From JACMLX01 sp040384325 (GTDB taxonomy: Bacteria > Gemmatimonadota > Gemmatimonadetes > Gemmatimonadales > Gemmatimonadaceae), in contig JAZKJL010000005.1 of the NCBI GenBank assembly GCA_040384325.1, forward strand, positions 1,337,071 through 1,401,070: 64,000 nucleotides of DNA, written 5' to 3'. The translations under genes were made by a program, and so were the position numbers. The notes beneath the pieces are model-generated. The model saw only the letters and a list, made by a program, of their open reading frames with translations. It was not told the origin of the DNA and searched no databases. Shown piece after piece: positions 1-7,173 of this stretch. How positions within the stretch are numbered: the first letter of the stretch is position 1; every line of letters starts with the position of its first letter.

Positions 1-1
1 C

Positions 2-151
2 TCGACACTCTTCCTCGTCTGGGCCCACGGCCGAGACGCCTCGTCGAGCGAGTCGCTCTCACAGTCACTCGGCAGCGACTTCCGCGACCTCTTCCGGCTG
101 CATCCCAACAACACCTTCCTGGTGAAGATGGCGTACTGGTTCAGCCGCTGA
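2..151 (+). CDS. C-terminal end of a DUF5916-like outer-membrane protein (partial)
   Basis: Only the last 49 codons are in the window, ending with TGA at 149-151. The tail reads FRDLFRLHPNN followed by TFLVKMAYWFSR, an alternating hydrophobic strand ending in an aromatic residue, as in the last strand of outer-membrane barrels. Large Gemmatimonadota and Bacteroidetes proteins with an N-terminal CBM9-like module and a DUF5916 barrel typically end this way (family recall, not a search). The upstream gene is outside the window, so full length and function cannot be judged. Another type of barrel is possible. Confidence 0.5.
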   Translation, partial: STLFLVWAHGRDASSSESLSQSLGSDFRDLFRLHPNNTFLVKMAYWFSR

Positions 152-204
152 TCACTGCGCCTGCTTCACGTCGAAGCCCGCGGTCCGTCGTCAGCGCGTC
201 GTGA

Positions 205-238
205 ACTGCAACTGCCTTACACGAGGGCACGAAGGCAC
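205..238 (+). repeat. 34-bp dispersed repeat, copy A
   Basis: Begins ACTGCAACTGCCTTACAC and continues with AGGGCACGAAGGCAC. It matches the reverse complement of 2641-2674 at 31 of 34 positions (hand alignment), so the two copies form an inverted pair around the CocE-like gene. The shared ACTGCAACTGCCT core also occurs in the repeat at 2531-2572. Confidence 0.75.
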
Positions 239-278
239 ACGGACACAAAGGAAGAGAGAAAGATTGCAGGGACAGATT

Positions 279-322
279 GCGGGGACAGTGCACACTTCAA
301 AAGAAGTGTGCACTGTCCCCGC
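279..322. repeat. REP-like perfect palindrome (20-bp arms, AAAA loop)
   Basis: The left arm GCGGGGACAGTGCACACTTC (279-298) and its exact reverse complement (303-322) are separated by AAAA. A further GGGACAG copy lies just upstream and a GTGTGCACTG copy just downstream. Palindromes built on GGGGACAGTGCAC are reminiscent of REP elements mobilised by Y1 (RAYT) transposases; no such transposase is in the window. Placed between convergent genes, it could also stop transcription from both sides. Confidence 0.75.
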
Positions 323-473
323 AGTCCAAGTGTGCACTGCAGGGAACGGCAATGGCCTGACTCGCAGCCGCAGAGTCGCGAGCCGCAGCGCGTTCGCTCG
401 GTGGATCACGGCGCGCGCCGTTGGATCCCGGCGTCCAGTCGCGGCGCTCGCGTGATGCGGGCCGCGCGTCACC

Positions 474-2321
474 TCACGGCAGGACCTGCAGCTCCACGCG
501 TGACGGACTGCTGGCCGAGCGCCAGACGGAGTGCCTCTGCCGCTGGAAGTCGGCTTCGGTCGCCTCGAAGATGTTCGGCACCCAGGTCTGCGGGTTGCGG
601 TCGATGAGGGGGAACCAGGTGCTCTGCACCTGCACCATGATCCGGTGCCCCTTGAGAAAGCGGTAGGCCTGCGTGTGCAGGTCGACGGTGACCGGCGTGA
701 TCGTGTTCGGCACCATCGGCTTCGGCTCCTCGAAGGATTCACGAAAGCGACTGCGAAACACGTCGTTGGCCACCATCAGCTGGTAGCCGCGCACCTTGGC
801 CGGTATGGCCGGCGTGTCGGGGTAGACGTCGATGAGCTTCACGACCCAGTCGGCATCCTGGCCGGTGGTGCTGACGAACAGTTTCGCCATGATGTCGCCG
901 GCGACCACCACATCCTCGGTCAATGGTGCGGTGGTCCAGCGCAGGACGTCCTTGCGACCCTCGAGGAAGCGCTGGTCCTGCAGCAGCCACGTGTACCACT
1001 TCGATCCTGTGCTGGCATATGTCGCCTCGATCGGCCGCTTGCGGTACGGCACCGGGTCGGCCGGATCGCTGGTGAAGCGATCGGCGGCCGCGGCCCCGCG
1101 CGCCACCGGCTTCGTGAACGAGAGGCGACCGCCCGCCTGGAAGTACAGCGCGCGTGTGACGACGCCCGGCGCCGGCCATGCATCGTACTGGCGCCAGCGA
1201 TTGCTGCCGGATTCGAAGACCAGCGCCTCCTTCACCGGCGCGGTGCCGCGATCCTTCAGGTAGTGCGCGAAGAACGGCGCCTGCACCTCCTGCCGGAAGT
1301 ACGTCGCCGTCGGCATGCCGAAGTCGATCGAGTCGAGCGCCTCCCCGGTCCCCCGTCCCCACGAGCCGTGGATCCACGGCCCCACCACCAGCGTGTTGCG
1401 GCGCAGCGAGTCGCGCTTCTCGAGCGTGCGGTAGATCGTCACCGGCCCGTAGAAATCCTCCTGGTCCCACCAACCGGCGACGTTCAGGGTCGGCACGCTC
1501 ACGCGCGTCAGCGACCGGTGCATCGACTGCTTCTTCCAGAACGCGTCATAGTTCGGGTGCTGCGTGAAGTCGCGCCACGTCGGCAGGATGGTGTCGCGCA
1601 GCACCGTCGCCTGGATGTTCCGCAGCGGCCCGACGCCGAGGTACCAGTCGTAGGTGTCCGCCGGCGTGAAGCGGAACTCGCTGTTCTCCTTCGAGGCCTC
1701 GGTGAGGTACGCGTACTCGAAGCCGTAGCTGAGCCGGAACGCCCCGTTGTGATGGAAGTCGTCGCCGATGAACATGTCGGCCGGTGACGCCTGCTCACTG
1801 ACGGCCTTGAGGGCCGGGTGCGGGTCCAGCATCGCCATCGCCGCCGTCCAGCCGTCGTACGAGACACCGAGCATGCCGACGCGGCCGTTGTTGTTCGGTA
1901 CGTGCTTCACCAGCCACTCGATGGTGTCGTAGGCATCGGTCGACTCGTCGATCGCCGTGCTGCCGGAATCGCGCAGCGGGCGCTGCATCACGAACCCGCC
2001 CTGCGAGCGGTAGCGACCGCGGATGTCCTGCATCACGAAGATGTACCCTTCCTCGGCCAGCTCCTTGAGCCCACCGGCCAGCATCTGCGGAGTCGCATTC
2101 GGCACGCCGTACGGAGTGCGACGGAAGAGGATCGGCAGCGGCATCGTGGCCGTGGCAGGCACCAGCCACTCGGTGTGCGGCGTCACGCCGTCGCGCATCG
2201 CGATGTCGGCCGAGTGCGCAGTGTACTTCGCCGGCTCGAACTGCGGCGGCGCATCCTGTCCCTGAAGCGGCAGCGCGATGATGACTGCAACGACGACGGA
2301 ACACCAGCGGCGGATGCGCAT
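474..2321 (-). CDS. Secreted CocE/NonD-family hydrolase (X-Pro dipeptidyl-peptidase-like)
   Basis: 615 residues from the ATG at 2321, chosen because it gives a clean signal peptide (MRIRRW, then a hydrophobic run ending LPLQGQ). A longer in-frame start at 2372 adds a proline-rich stretch not typical of a leader. The N-terminal part is an alpha/beta hydrolase with the nucleophile elbow GVSYDGW and the upstream QDIRGRYRSQG segment. The C-terminal third (ILRW-type TAPLTEDVVVAGD, ending FEATEADFQRQRHSVWRS) is the jelly-roll domain of X-Pro dipeptidyl-peptidases and cocaine esterases. Members hydrolyse acyl or alpha-amino-acyl bonds; the substrate cannot be deduced. It acts in the periplasm or outside. 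The gene stands alone, flanked by inverted copies of a dispersed repeat. Confidence 0.85.
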   Translation of the reverse strand: MRIRRWCSVVVAVIIALPLQGQDAPPQFEPAKYTAHSADIAMRDGVTPHTEWLVPATATMPLPILFRRTPYGVPNATPQMLAGGLKELAEEGYIFVMQDIRGRYRSQGGFVMQRPLRDSGSTAIDESTDAYDTIEWLVKHVPNNNGRVGMLGVSYDGWTAAMAMLDPHPALKAVSEQASPADMFIGDDFHHNGAFRLSYGFEYAYLTEASKENSEFRFTPADTYDWYLGVGPLRNIQATVLRDTILPTWRDFTQHPNYDAFWKKQSMHRSLTRVSVPTLNVAGWWDQEDFYGPVTIYRTLEKRDSLRRNTLVVGPWIHGSWGRGTGEALDSIDFGMPTATYFRQEVQAPFFAHYLKDRGTAPVKEALVFESGSNRWRQYDAWPAPGVVTRALYFQAGGRLSFTKPVARGAAAADRFTSDPADPVPYRKRPIEATYASTGSKWYTWLLQDQRFLEGRKDVLRWTTAPLTEDVVVAGDIMAKLFVSTTGQDADWVVKLIDVYPDTPAIPAKVRGYQLMVANDVFRSRFRESFEEPKPMVPNTITPVTVDLHTQAYRFLKGHRIMVQVQSTWFPLIDRNPQTWVPNIFEATEADFQRQRHSVWRSASSPSRVELQVLP

Positions 2322-2436
2322 GATTCGCGGGGTGGCAGGCGGAATGGACGGCGCGCGGGCGGGCTGACGCACGGAGATTCACCGACTGCACGACCGATGT
2401 CCAGCACCCGCGCATGGCATCGTCTGGCGGAACAGC

Positions 2437-2572
2437 GTGACGCAAAGGCGCGGAGGCGCAAGGACGCAACGCGCTCGCGAGTGAAGCGGCACAAGCACGC
2501 GGGGCCAACACCTCGCTCATGCTGTTCTTTGCGCCTTCGCGTCCCTGCGCCTTTGCGTCAGGCAGTTGCAGT
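2437..2572. repeat. Imperfect inverted repeat of the GACGCAAAGGCGC type
   Basis: The left arm (about 2437-2470) contains GTGACGCAAAGGCGCGGAGG; the right arm (about 2531-2572) reads, on the minus strand, ACTGCAACTGCCTGACGCAA then AGGCGCAGGGACGC. The arms pair over about 30 bases with a few mismatches, enclosing about 60 bases. This looks like a scattered intergenic repeat family sharing its ACTGCAACTGCCTGAC core with the 34-bp repeats. Confidence 0.6.
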
Positions 2573-2640
2573 CATAAGACGATCACGAGCGCGCGACATA
2601 GCCCACAGACTTCATCTGCGAGCGACCGCTTTGTGCCTTC

Positions 2641-2674
2641 GTGACTTCGTGCCCTTGTGTCAGGCAGTTGCAGT
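2641..2674 (-). repeat. 34-bp dispersed repeat, copy C (inverted relative to copy A)
   Basis: Reading on the minus strand it begins ACTGCAACTGCCTGACACAA. It differs from copy A (205-238) at three positions. With copy A it brackets the CocE-like gene in inverted orientation. Confidence 0.75.
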
Positions 2675-2702
2675 CACGGTCACGCTCACGGTCACGGTCA
2701 CG
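2673..2702. repeat. GTCACG hexamer tandem repeat, five units
   Basis: Five consecutive hexamers: GTCACG, GTCACG, CTCACG, GTCACG, GTCACG. The stop codon of the phosphatase gene on the minus strand (2698-2700) lies inside the last unit, so repeat slippage would alter the 3' end of that gene. Confidence 0.8.
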
Positions 2703-4338
2703 GCGTAGAACGCACTCGTTCCGCTTGTCGCAGCACGATGCCGTCGAGCTTCTCGAGCGGCTTGATGCCGAGCACGTCGGCGAGGGTGGGGGCCATGTCG
2801 ACCACGCGGGCGCGGGTGTCGTACTTGCCCGGCTGGAACGGCGCGCCCCAGAAGATCACCGGTACCCAGGCATCCTGATCCCACGGCGTGCCGTGGCTCG
2901 CGTTGCGCACACCTGCGGGGTAGTTGAATTGGTCGAGCGTCGTGACGAAGCGCACCACGCCACCGGGGGCGAACATGCGCAGCCAGCGCAGCCCGATCAG
3001 GTCCTGCGTCGTGTCGGCGCGGGCCAGGTCGCTCAGCATGTCCACCCGGTTCACGCCCGGCACCGCCCGGACTCGCGCGGCGATGGCGCGCGCCACCGAA
3101 TCCACCGACACCTTCGCCTTGCGGAACGAGGCCGTGTCGCCGATCAGGAGCGCGCCGTCGCTGACGGCCACCTGGTTGGTGTCGATGCCCATCGCGGCCA
3201 GCTGCACGAACGCCGAGTCGAACACCGGCTCGATGTCCACGTAACGGGCGCCCGGATTCGGTGTGACGGTCGACAACACACCCGGGAACGGCGACATGCC
3301 GTGGTCGCCGGTCAGTGCCAGGATCACGCGGGTCGAGTCGCGCATCGTGAACAGCGAATCGATGAACGTGCCGAGGTAGCGGTCCACGCGCAGGATCTGG
3401 TCGTGCAGCTCCTTCGAGTCGGGGCCGAAGCGATGGCCCACCGCGTCGGTGGTGGAGAGCGAGATGTTGAGCAGGTCGGTGCGATTCGGGTCGGCACCCA
3501 GCTGCAGCTCACGCACGCCTTCGAGCGCGAAGCGCAGCGTCAGTTCGTCCATCACCGGGTACGCGAGCAGGTTGGCGGCGGCCGACGTCGCATCGCCAGG
3601 CATCGCATGCGGAAACATGAACTGCTGCCCGATCGACTCCACAGGCACGCTGTCGGCTTCCGCGTACGCCGAATCGGGGAGCAGCGGGGACCAGATCCAG
3701 CCCGCGTACTCGGCGGCGTGCTGCTTCTGGTTGAAGTCGCGGACCCACTTCGGCAGCGCGGCACCGTAATACGCGCTCTGCGTGAAGGTCCCGTTGCTGG
3801 CGTACCAGTACACGTCGCCGCGGGCGCGACCGATCGGCAGGATGGCGCCGCGATCCTTGCGCGACACGGACAGGAATCGCGTCCGGCGATCGGCCGCGCG
3901 CATCCAGTCCAGCAGGGTGGTGCCCTGGAACCGGCGTGGTGAGGCGCCGATGTCGCCGGACCCGATCAGTGGCGCATTGGGATCATTCACGCCGGCCGAG
4001 TTGGCGGCGATGCCCGTGTGCACCGGGAAACGACCCGACATCGCCGCCGCATGCCCCGGCGCCGTCTCGGTGTTGGCGTGGTCCTGATAGGCGCGGGTGA
4101 AGTACGCCCCGGCCGCGTCGAAGCGATGCAGCCCGCCGATCAACTGTCGGCCGAAGCGCTGCAGGTAGTCGCCGCGGAGCTGGTCGATTGTGATGAAGAC
4201 GACCAGTGTCGGCTTCGCGCCGGGTGGCGCGCCGACAGTGGACGGCGTCACGGGCTGCGGCGGCTGGGCCTGGGCGCAGGCGGCCGCGCCGGCGAGGACG
4301 GAGACCGTCAGTGCGGTCGCGAGGAGTCGGCGAGGCAT
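2698..4338 (-). CDS. Secreted alkaline phosphatase family protein (PafA / type I phosphodiesterase-like)
   Basis: 546 residues from the ATG at 4338, which begins a signal peptide (MPRRLLATALTVSVLAGAAA, then CAQAQ). The reading frame stays open upstream to about 5397 only because of high GC. The mature part opens with VVFITIDQLRGDYLQRF, the first metal-binding Asp of the alkaline phosphatase superfamily. Next come the nucleophile region NTETAPGHAAAMSG, an ALTGDHGMSPFPG metal-binding segment and a late HGTPWDQDAWVPVIFWG segment, all typical of PafA-like phosphatases and nucleotide pyrophosphatase/phosphodiesterases. It likely releases phosphate from mono- or diesters in the periplasm. It diverges from the DUF4956 gene across 111 bases. 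The substrate class is uncertain. Confidence 0.85.
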   Translation of the reverse strand: MPRRLLATALTVSVLAGAAACAQAQPPQPVTPSTVGAPPGAKPTLVVFITIDQLRGDYLQRFGRQLIGGLHRFDAAGAYFTRAYQDHANTETAPGHAAAMSGRFPVHTGIAANSAGVNDPNAPLIGSGDIGASPRRFQGTTLLDWMRAADRRTRFLSVSRKDRGAILPIGRARGDVYWYASNGTFTQSAYYGAALPKWVRDFNQKQHAAEYAGWIWSPLLPDSAYAEADSVPVESIGQQFMFPHAMPGDATSAAANLLAYPVMDELTLRFALEGVRELQLGADPNRTDLLNISLSTTDAVGHRFGPDSKELHDQILRVDRYLGTFIDSLFTMRDSTRVILALTGDHGMSPFPGVLSTVTPNPGARYVDIEPVFDSAFVQLAAMGIDTNQVAVSDGALLIGDTASFRKAKVSVDSVARAIAARVRAVPGVNRVDMLSDLARADTTQDLIGLRWLRMFAPGGVVRFVTTLDQFNYPAGVRNASHGTPWDQDAWVPVIFWGAPFQPGKYDTRARVVDMAPTLADVLGIKPLEKLDGIVLRQAERVRSTP

Positions 4339-4449
4339 GTCCCGGAACGGTACACCACGGGCCGCGCGTCGGCACAAGACGGTGGGGGAGCGGTTGCCCT
4401 TCACGGCACGGTGCGGCAGCTTCCCGATCCCCCCCAGACTGGCTTTCCG

Positions 4450-5451
4450 ATGAACGAGCAAGACAACCGCCCGCTGTTGCGGGTGATCCTGCGCACCGTG
4501 GCGTGGTACGTCGTCGTGGCGGGGCTCTGGTACCTCGTGCGCGACATGATGCCGAGGGATTTCGGTGCCCTCGGCGAGGACGAACTCGGGCGCCTGGCCA
4601 CCGGCTCGGGTGGGCGTGTCCAGGAGAGCGGCCCGGCCCTCGTGCCGACGATCATCGCCATGCTGGCCGCCTTCGCGACGGCGCTGCCGGTCACCTGGAT
4701 CTACACCTACACGCGACACAAGAAGGGCTACCAGCAGTCGGTGGTGCAGACCTTCCTCATCCTGCCGGTGATCGTGGCCGGCATCGTGGTGCTGGTCAAG
4801 CACTCGCTGGCGCTGGCGTTCTCGCTGGGCGGGATCGTGGCGGCGGTGCGCTTCCGCACCACGCTCGAGGACAGCAAGGATGCGGTGAACATCTTCGTCG
4901 TCACCGGCATCGGGCTGGCGTCGGCGGTGGAGCCACCGGTGGGGTTCGCGATCTCGGTGATGTACAACATCCTGATCATCGGGCTCTGGATCACCGACTT
5001 CGGCCGCGCGCCGGCGATGGAAGGACGGCAGGCCGGCCAGCGGCTGCAGAAGGTGCTGCAGAACGCCAACCGCACCGGCACCTTCGTCGCGAAGCTGGAT
5101 GACGAGATCCTCGCCGACCTCGCTCCCGAGCAACTGGAGGCGCTGGCCGACCGCGCCTGGCGCCGGCGCAAGCGCAACGCGCCCGACGCGGCCGAGGACG
5201 AGCGCCCCGACTACACGCACATGCTGCGCCTGCACACCACCGACGTGGAGGGGACGCGCGCGGCCTGCGAACGGGTGTTCGACAACCTGTTCGCGAAGTG
5301 GAAGTACATGGGCAAGGCGAAGTCGGGTGATGGCCTGAAGATCGTGGAATACGGCATCGCGATGCACGAGAACGTGACGCCGGGCGTGGTGCATCACATG
5401 CTGAAGCAGCTTCCCGATGGTGGCGTCCGCACCGTGGAGATGAAGAAATGA
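4450..5451 (+). CDS. DUF4956 integral membrane protein
   Basis: 333 residues from the ATG at 4450. One transmembrane segment lies near residues 12-30. A DUF4956-like membrane core follows (about 60-180), with YQQSVVQTFLILPVIVAGIV, VRFRTTLEDSKDAV and ITDFGR. The cytoplasmic C-terminal half is charged, with a possible ferredoxin-like fold ending GGVRTVEMKK. The biochemical role of DUF4956 is unknown; in other genomes it often sits with CotH-like kinases and VTC (polyphosphate polymerase) domains. The stop codon overlaps the next start by ATGA (5448-5451), so the two are translationally coupled. Confidence 0.8.
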   Translation: MNEQDNRPLLRVILRTVAWYVVVAGLWYLVRDMMPRDFGALGEDELGRLATGSGGRVQESGPALVPTIIAMLAAFATALPVTWIYTYTRHKKGYQQSVVQTFLILPVIVAGIVVLVKHSLALAFSLGGIVAAVRFRTTLEDSKDAVNIFVVTGIGLASAVEPPVGFAISVMYNILIIGLWITDFGRAPAMEGRQAGQRLQKVLQNANRTGTFVAKLDDEILADLAPEQLEALADRAWRRRKRNAPDAAEDERPDYTHMLRLHTTDVEGTRAACERVFDNLFAKWKYMGKAKSGDGLKIVEYGIAMHENVTPGVVHHMLKQLPDGGVRTVEMKK

Positions 5452-6473
5452 TCCGAGCCGTGATGATGTGTCTGGGCGCTGCGCTGCTGGCGCAGCCGGT
5501 GGTGGCGCAGGGCATCTTCCGCGACACCACGCCGCTGGAGGTGACGCTGGTGACCGACCTGCGCACCGTGATCCGCGATCGCGACAGCACCAAGTTCAAG
5601 CCGCACCCGGCGCAGCTCACCTACCGCCTGCCCGACGGGACGTCGAAGACCTTCCCGGTCACGCTGCGCGCACGCGGGCACTTCCGCCGCCAGGCCCGCA
5701 ATTGCGACTTCCCGCCGCTGAAGCTCGAGTTCAAGCGCGCCGATGCCCAGCAGACGCTGTTCCAGGGCAACTCGAACATGAAGATCACCACCAACTGCCG
5801 GCCCGGGAACGCCGAATACGAGCAGTACATCCTTGGCGAGTACGGGCTCTATCGCGCCTACCAGATCCTCAGCCCCCGCCATTTCCGGACGCGGCTGGCG
5901 AAGATCACGTATCACGACTCCGAGTCGAAGATGAACGACGTCGTGTCGTGGGCGTTCTTCGTGGAGGACGACAAGGAAGTGGCGAAGAAGTTCGGGCTGA
6001 CGGTGGACGAGAGCAAGGGCGCGATGTTCCACGACCTCGATGAGCAGCAGCTCGCCATCACGTCGCTGTTCGAGTACTTCGCCGCCAACACCGACTGGTC
6101 GATCTCCGGACTGCACAACATCGCGCTGATGCGTGACTCGGTCGGCACGCTGTTCCCGGTGGCCTTCGACTTCGACTGGGGCGGGGCCGTGAACGCGCGG
6201 TATGCCTTCCCCGACGCCCGGCTCAACATCCGCACCACCACCACCCGTCTTTATCGCGGCCCCTGCAAGCCGGTGGCGGCATGGCAGCCGGTGTTCGCGC
6301 GATTCACCGAAGCCAAGCCGCGGATCGAGGCGATGTACAACGCGATCCCCGGCATGGACCCGCGCCGTGTCCGCACCACGCTCAACTTCCTGAACGAGTT
6401 CTACCAGGCCATCGGCGAGCCGAAGTCGGCGCGCAATGCGATCACCGAGGGGTGCAACGCGCAGGGTAACTGA
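5448..6473 (+). CDS. Secreted CotH-kinase-like protein
   Basis: 341 residues with a signal peptide ending in AQPVVAQG. The sequence has an LRARGHFRRQ segment, then CDFPPLKLEFKR, KITTNCR and later FDFDWGG followed by a conserved C-terminal helical region. This order (RG motif, Lys-containing strand, DFDxG-like aspartates) resembles CotH-like atypical kinases, and the neighbour type (DUF4956) supports it. CotH proteins phosphorylate secreted proteins; activity here is not shown. No VTC-domain gene accompanies the pair. It could instead be an uncharacterised periplasmic protein. Confidence 0.55.
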   Translation: MIRAVMMCLGAALLAQPVVAQGIFRDTTPLEVTLVTDLRTVIRDRDSTKFKPHPAQLTYRLPDGTSKTFPVTLRARGHFRRQARNCDFPPLKLEFKRADAQQTLFQGNSNMKITTNCRPGNAEYEQYILGEYGLYRAYQILSPRHFRTRLAKITYHDSESKMNDVVSWAFFVEDDKEVAKKFGLTVDESKGAMFHDLDEQQLAITSLFEYFAANTDWSISGLHNIALMRDSVGTLFPVAFDFDWGGAVNARYAFPDARLNIRTTTTRLYRGPCKPVAAWQPVFARFTEAKPRIEAMYNAIPGMDPRRVRTTLNFLNEFYQAIGEPKSARNAITEGCNAQGN

Positions 6474-6528
6474 CCTTCGCGACGTGATGTACACGCCGCA
6501 CCGGTTCATCGCAATCTCGAGGGTCCAC

Positions 6529-7026
6529 ATGTCGACGTTCACCCGCACCTTCGCCGCCACCCTGCTGGCCGCCCTCCCGCTCTCGGCGCAGGCCGCGCCC
6601 ACCGCCGCCGACTCGGCAGGCGTGGTGCGGGTGGCGGAGACGCTCCTGCGCGCGATCTCGACCCGTGATACCGCACTGGCGCGGACGGTCATGATGCCCG
6701 GCGTCCAGTTCGTGTCGGTGCGCGATCCGGCACCGGCCACCGCCACACCACGCACGCAGCGCGACAGCGTCTTCTACGCCAGCCTGACCCGTGGCACCGA
6801 CGTGATGCTGGAGCGGATGTGGTCACCCAGTGTACGGTTCTTCGGCACCGCGCTGGCGGAGGTCTCGGCGCCGTACGACTTCCACATCGACGGCAAGTTC
6901 TCGCACTGCGGCACCGACGTGTTCACCGTGGTGCGCGCCGCTGGCGAGTGGCGGCTCGGGGCATTGGCGTACACCACGCAGCGCGAGGGTTGCACGCCCA
7001 GTCCGCTCGGTCCGCCGAAGCGGTGA
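6529..7026 (+). CDS. Secreted NTF2-like (DUF4440/SnoaL-type) protein
   Basis: 165 residues from the ATG at 6529, which starts a good signal peptide (MSTFTRTFAATLLAALPLSA, then QA). The ATG at 6487 would add an unlikely tail. The mature part has the NTF2-like pattern: a helix with VVRVAETLLRAISTRDTALA, paired strands, and a C-terminal ...CGTDVFTVVRAAGEWRLGA strand. These small cone-shaped folds bind or convert small molecules, or simply dimerise; no catalytic residues can be assigned. It lies 55 bases downstream of the CotH-like gene and may be cotranscribed. Confidence 0.65.
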   Translation: MSTFTRTFAATLLAALPLSAQAAPTAADSAGVVRVAETLLRAISTRDTALARTVMMPGVQFVSVRDPAPATATPRTQRDSVFYASLTRGTDVMLERMWSPSVRFFGTALAEVSAPYDFHIDGKFSHCGTDVFTVVRAAGEWRLGALAYTTQREGCTPSPLGPPKR

Positions 7027-7102
7027 GATCCCGGCGTCGGTTGGCACCCAAACGCCGATCGACAGCACTGACGTGGCAGCGCGCGTCCATCGGCGGCTGT
7101 CA

Positions 7103-7131
7103 CCCCCGGCCGGTAGATTGGTAGCCGGGGG
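7103..7131 (+). promoter_or_regulatory. Hairpin upstream of the rec operon
   Basis: CCCCCGGC (7103-7110) pairs with GCCGGGGG (7124-7131) around a 13-base loop, about 40 bases before the recC start. It could be a terminator of the upstream gene or a leader structure; there is no U-tract. Confidence 0.4.
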
Positions 7132-7173
7132 ACCGCATGTGCGTCCCGTGCTCCGTTTTTCGTCCGGGATGCG

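Larger units (their letters stand above)
152..473. other. Intergenic region between convergent genes, carrying repeats
   Basis: 322 bases with no credible gene between two convergent genes. It holds a copy of a dispersed repeat (205-238), a short GGGACAG direct repetition (about 268-288) and a perfect 20-bp palindromic hairpin (279-322). Small frames here have no ribosome-binding site and biased, arginine-rich compositions. Confidence 0.7.
2322..2697. other. Repeat-rich intergenic region upstream of the CocE-like gene
   Basis: 376 bases with no credible gene. It holds a large imperfect inverted repeat (2437-2572), the second copy of the 34-bp repeat (2641-2674) and most of a GTCACG tandem (from 2673). 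The promoter of the CocE-like gene must lie here, but I see no convincing -35/-10 pair. Confidence 0.6.

Noticed and set aside
205..322. Insertion sequence
   Set aside because: Repeats and a palindrome are present but there is no transposase frame and no target-site duplication I can identify.
4339..5397. N-terminal extension of the phosphatase frame (up to 899 residues)
   Set aside because: The extension is His/Arg-rich and overlaps the DUF4956 gene on the other strand. The signal peptide at 4338 marks the true start.
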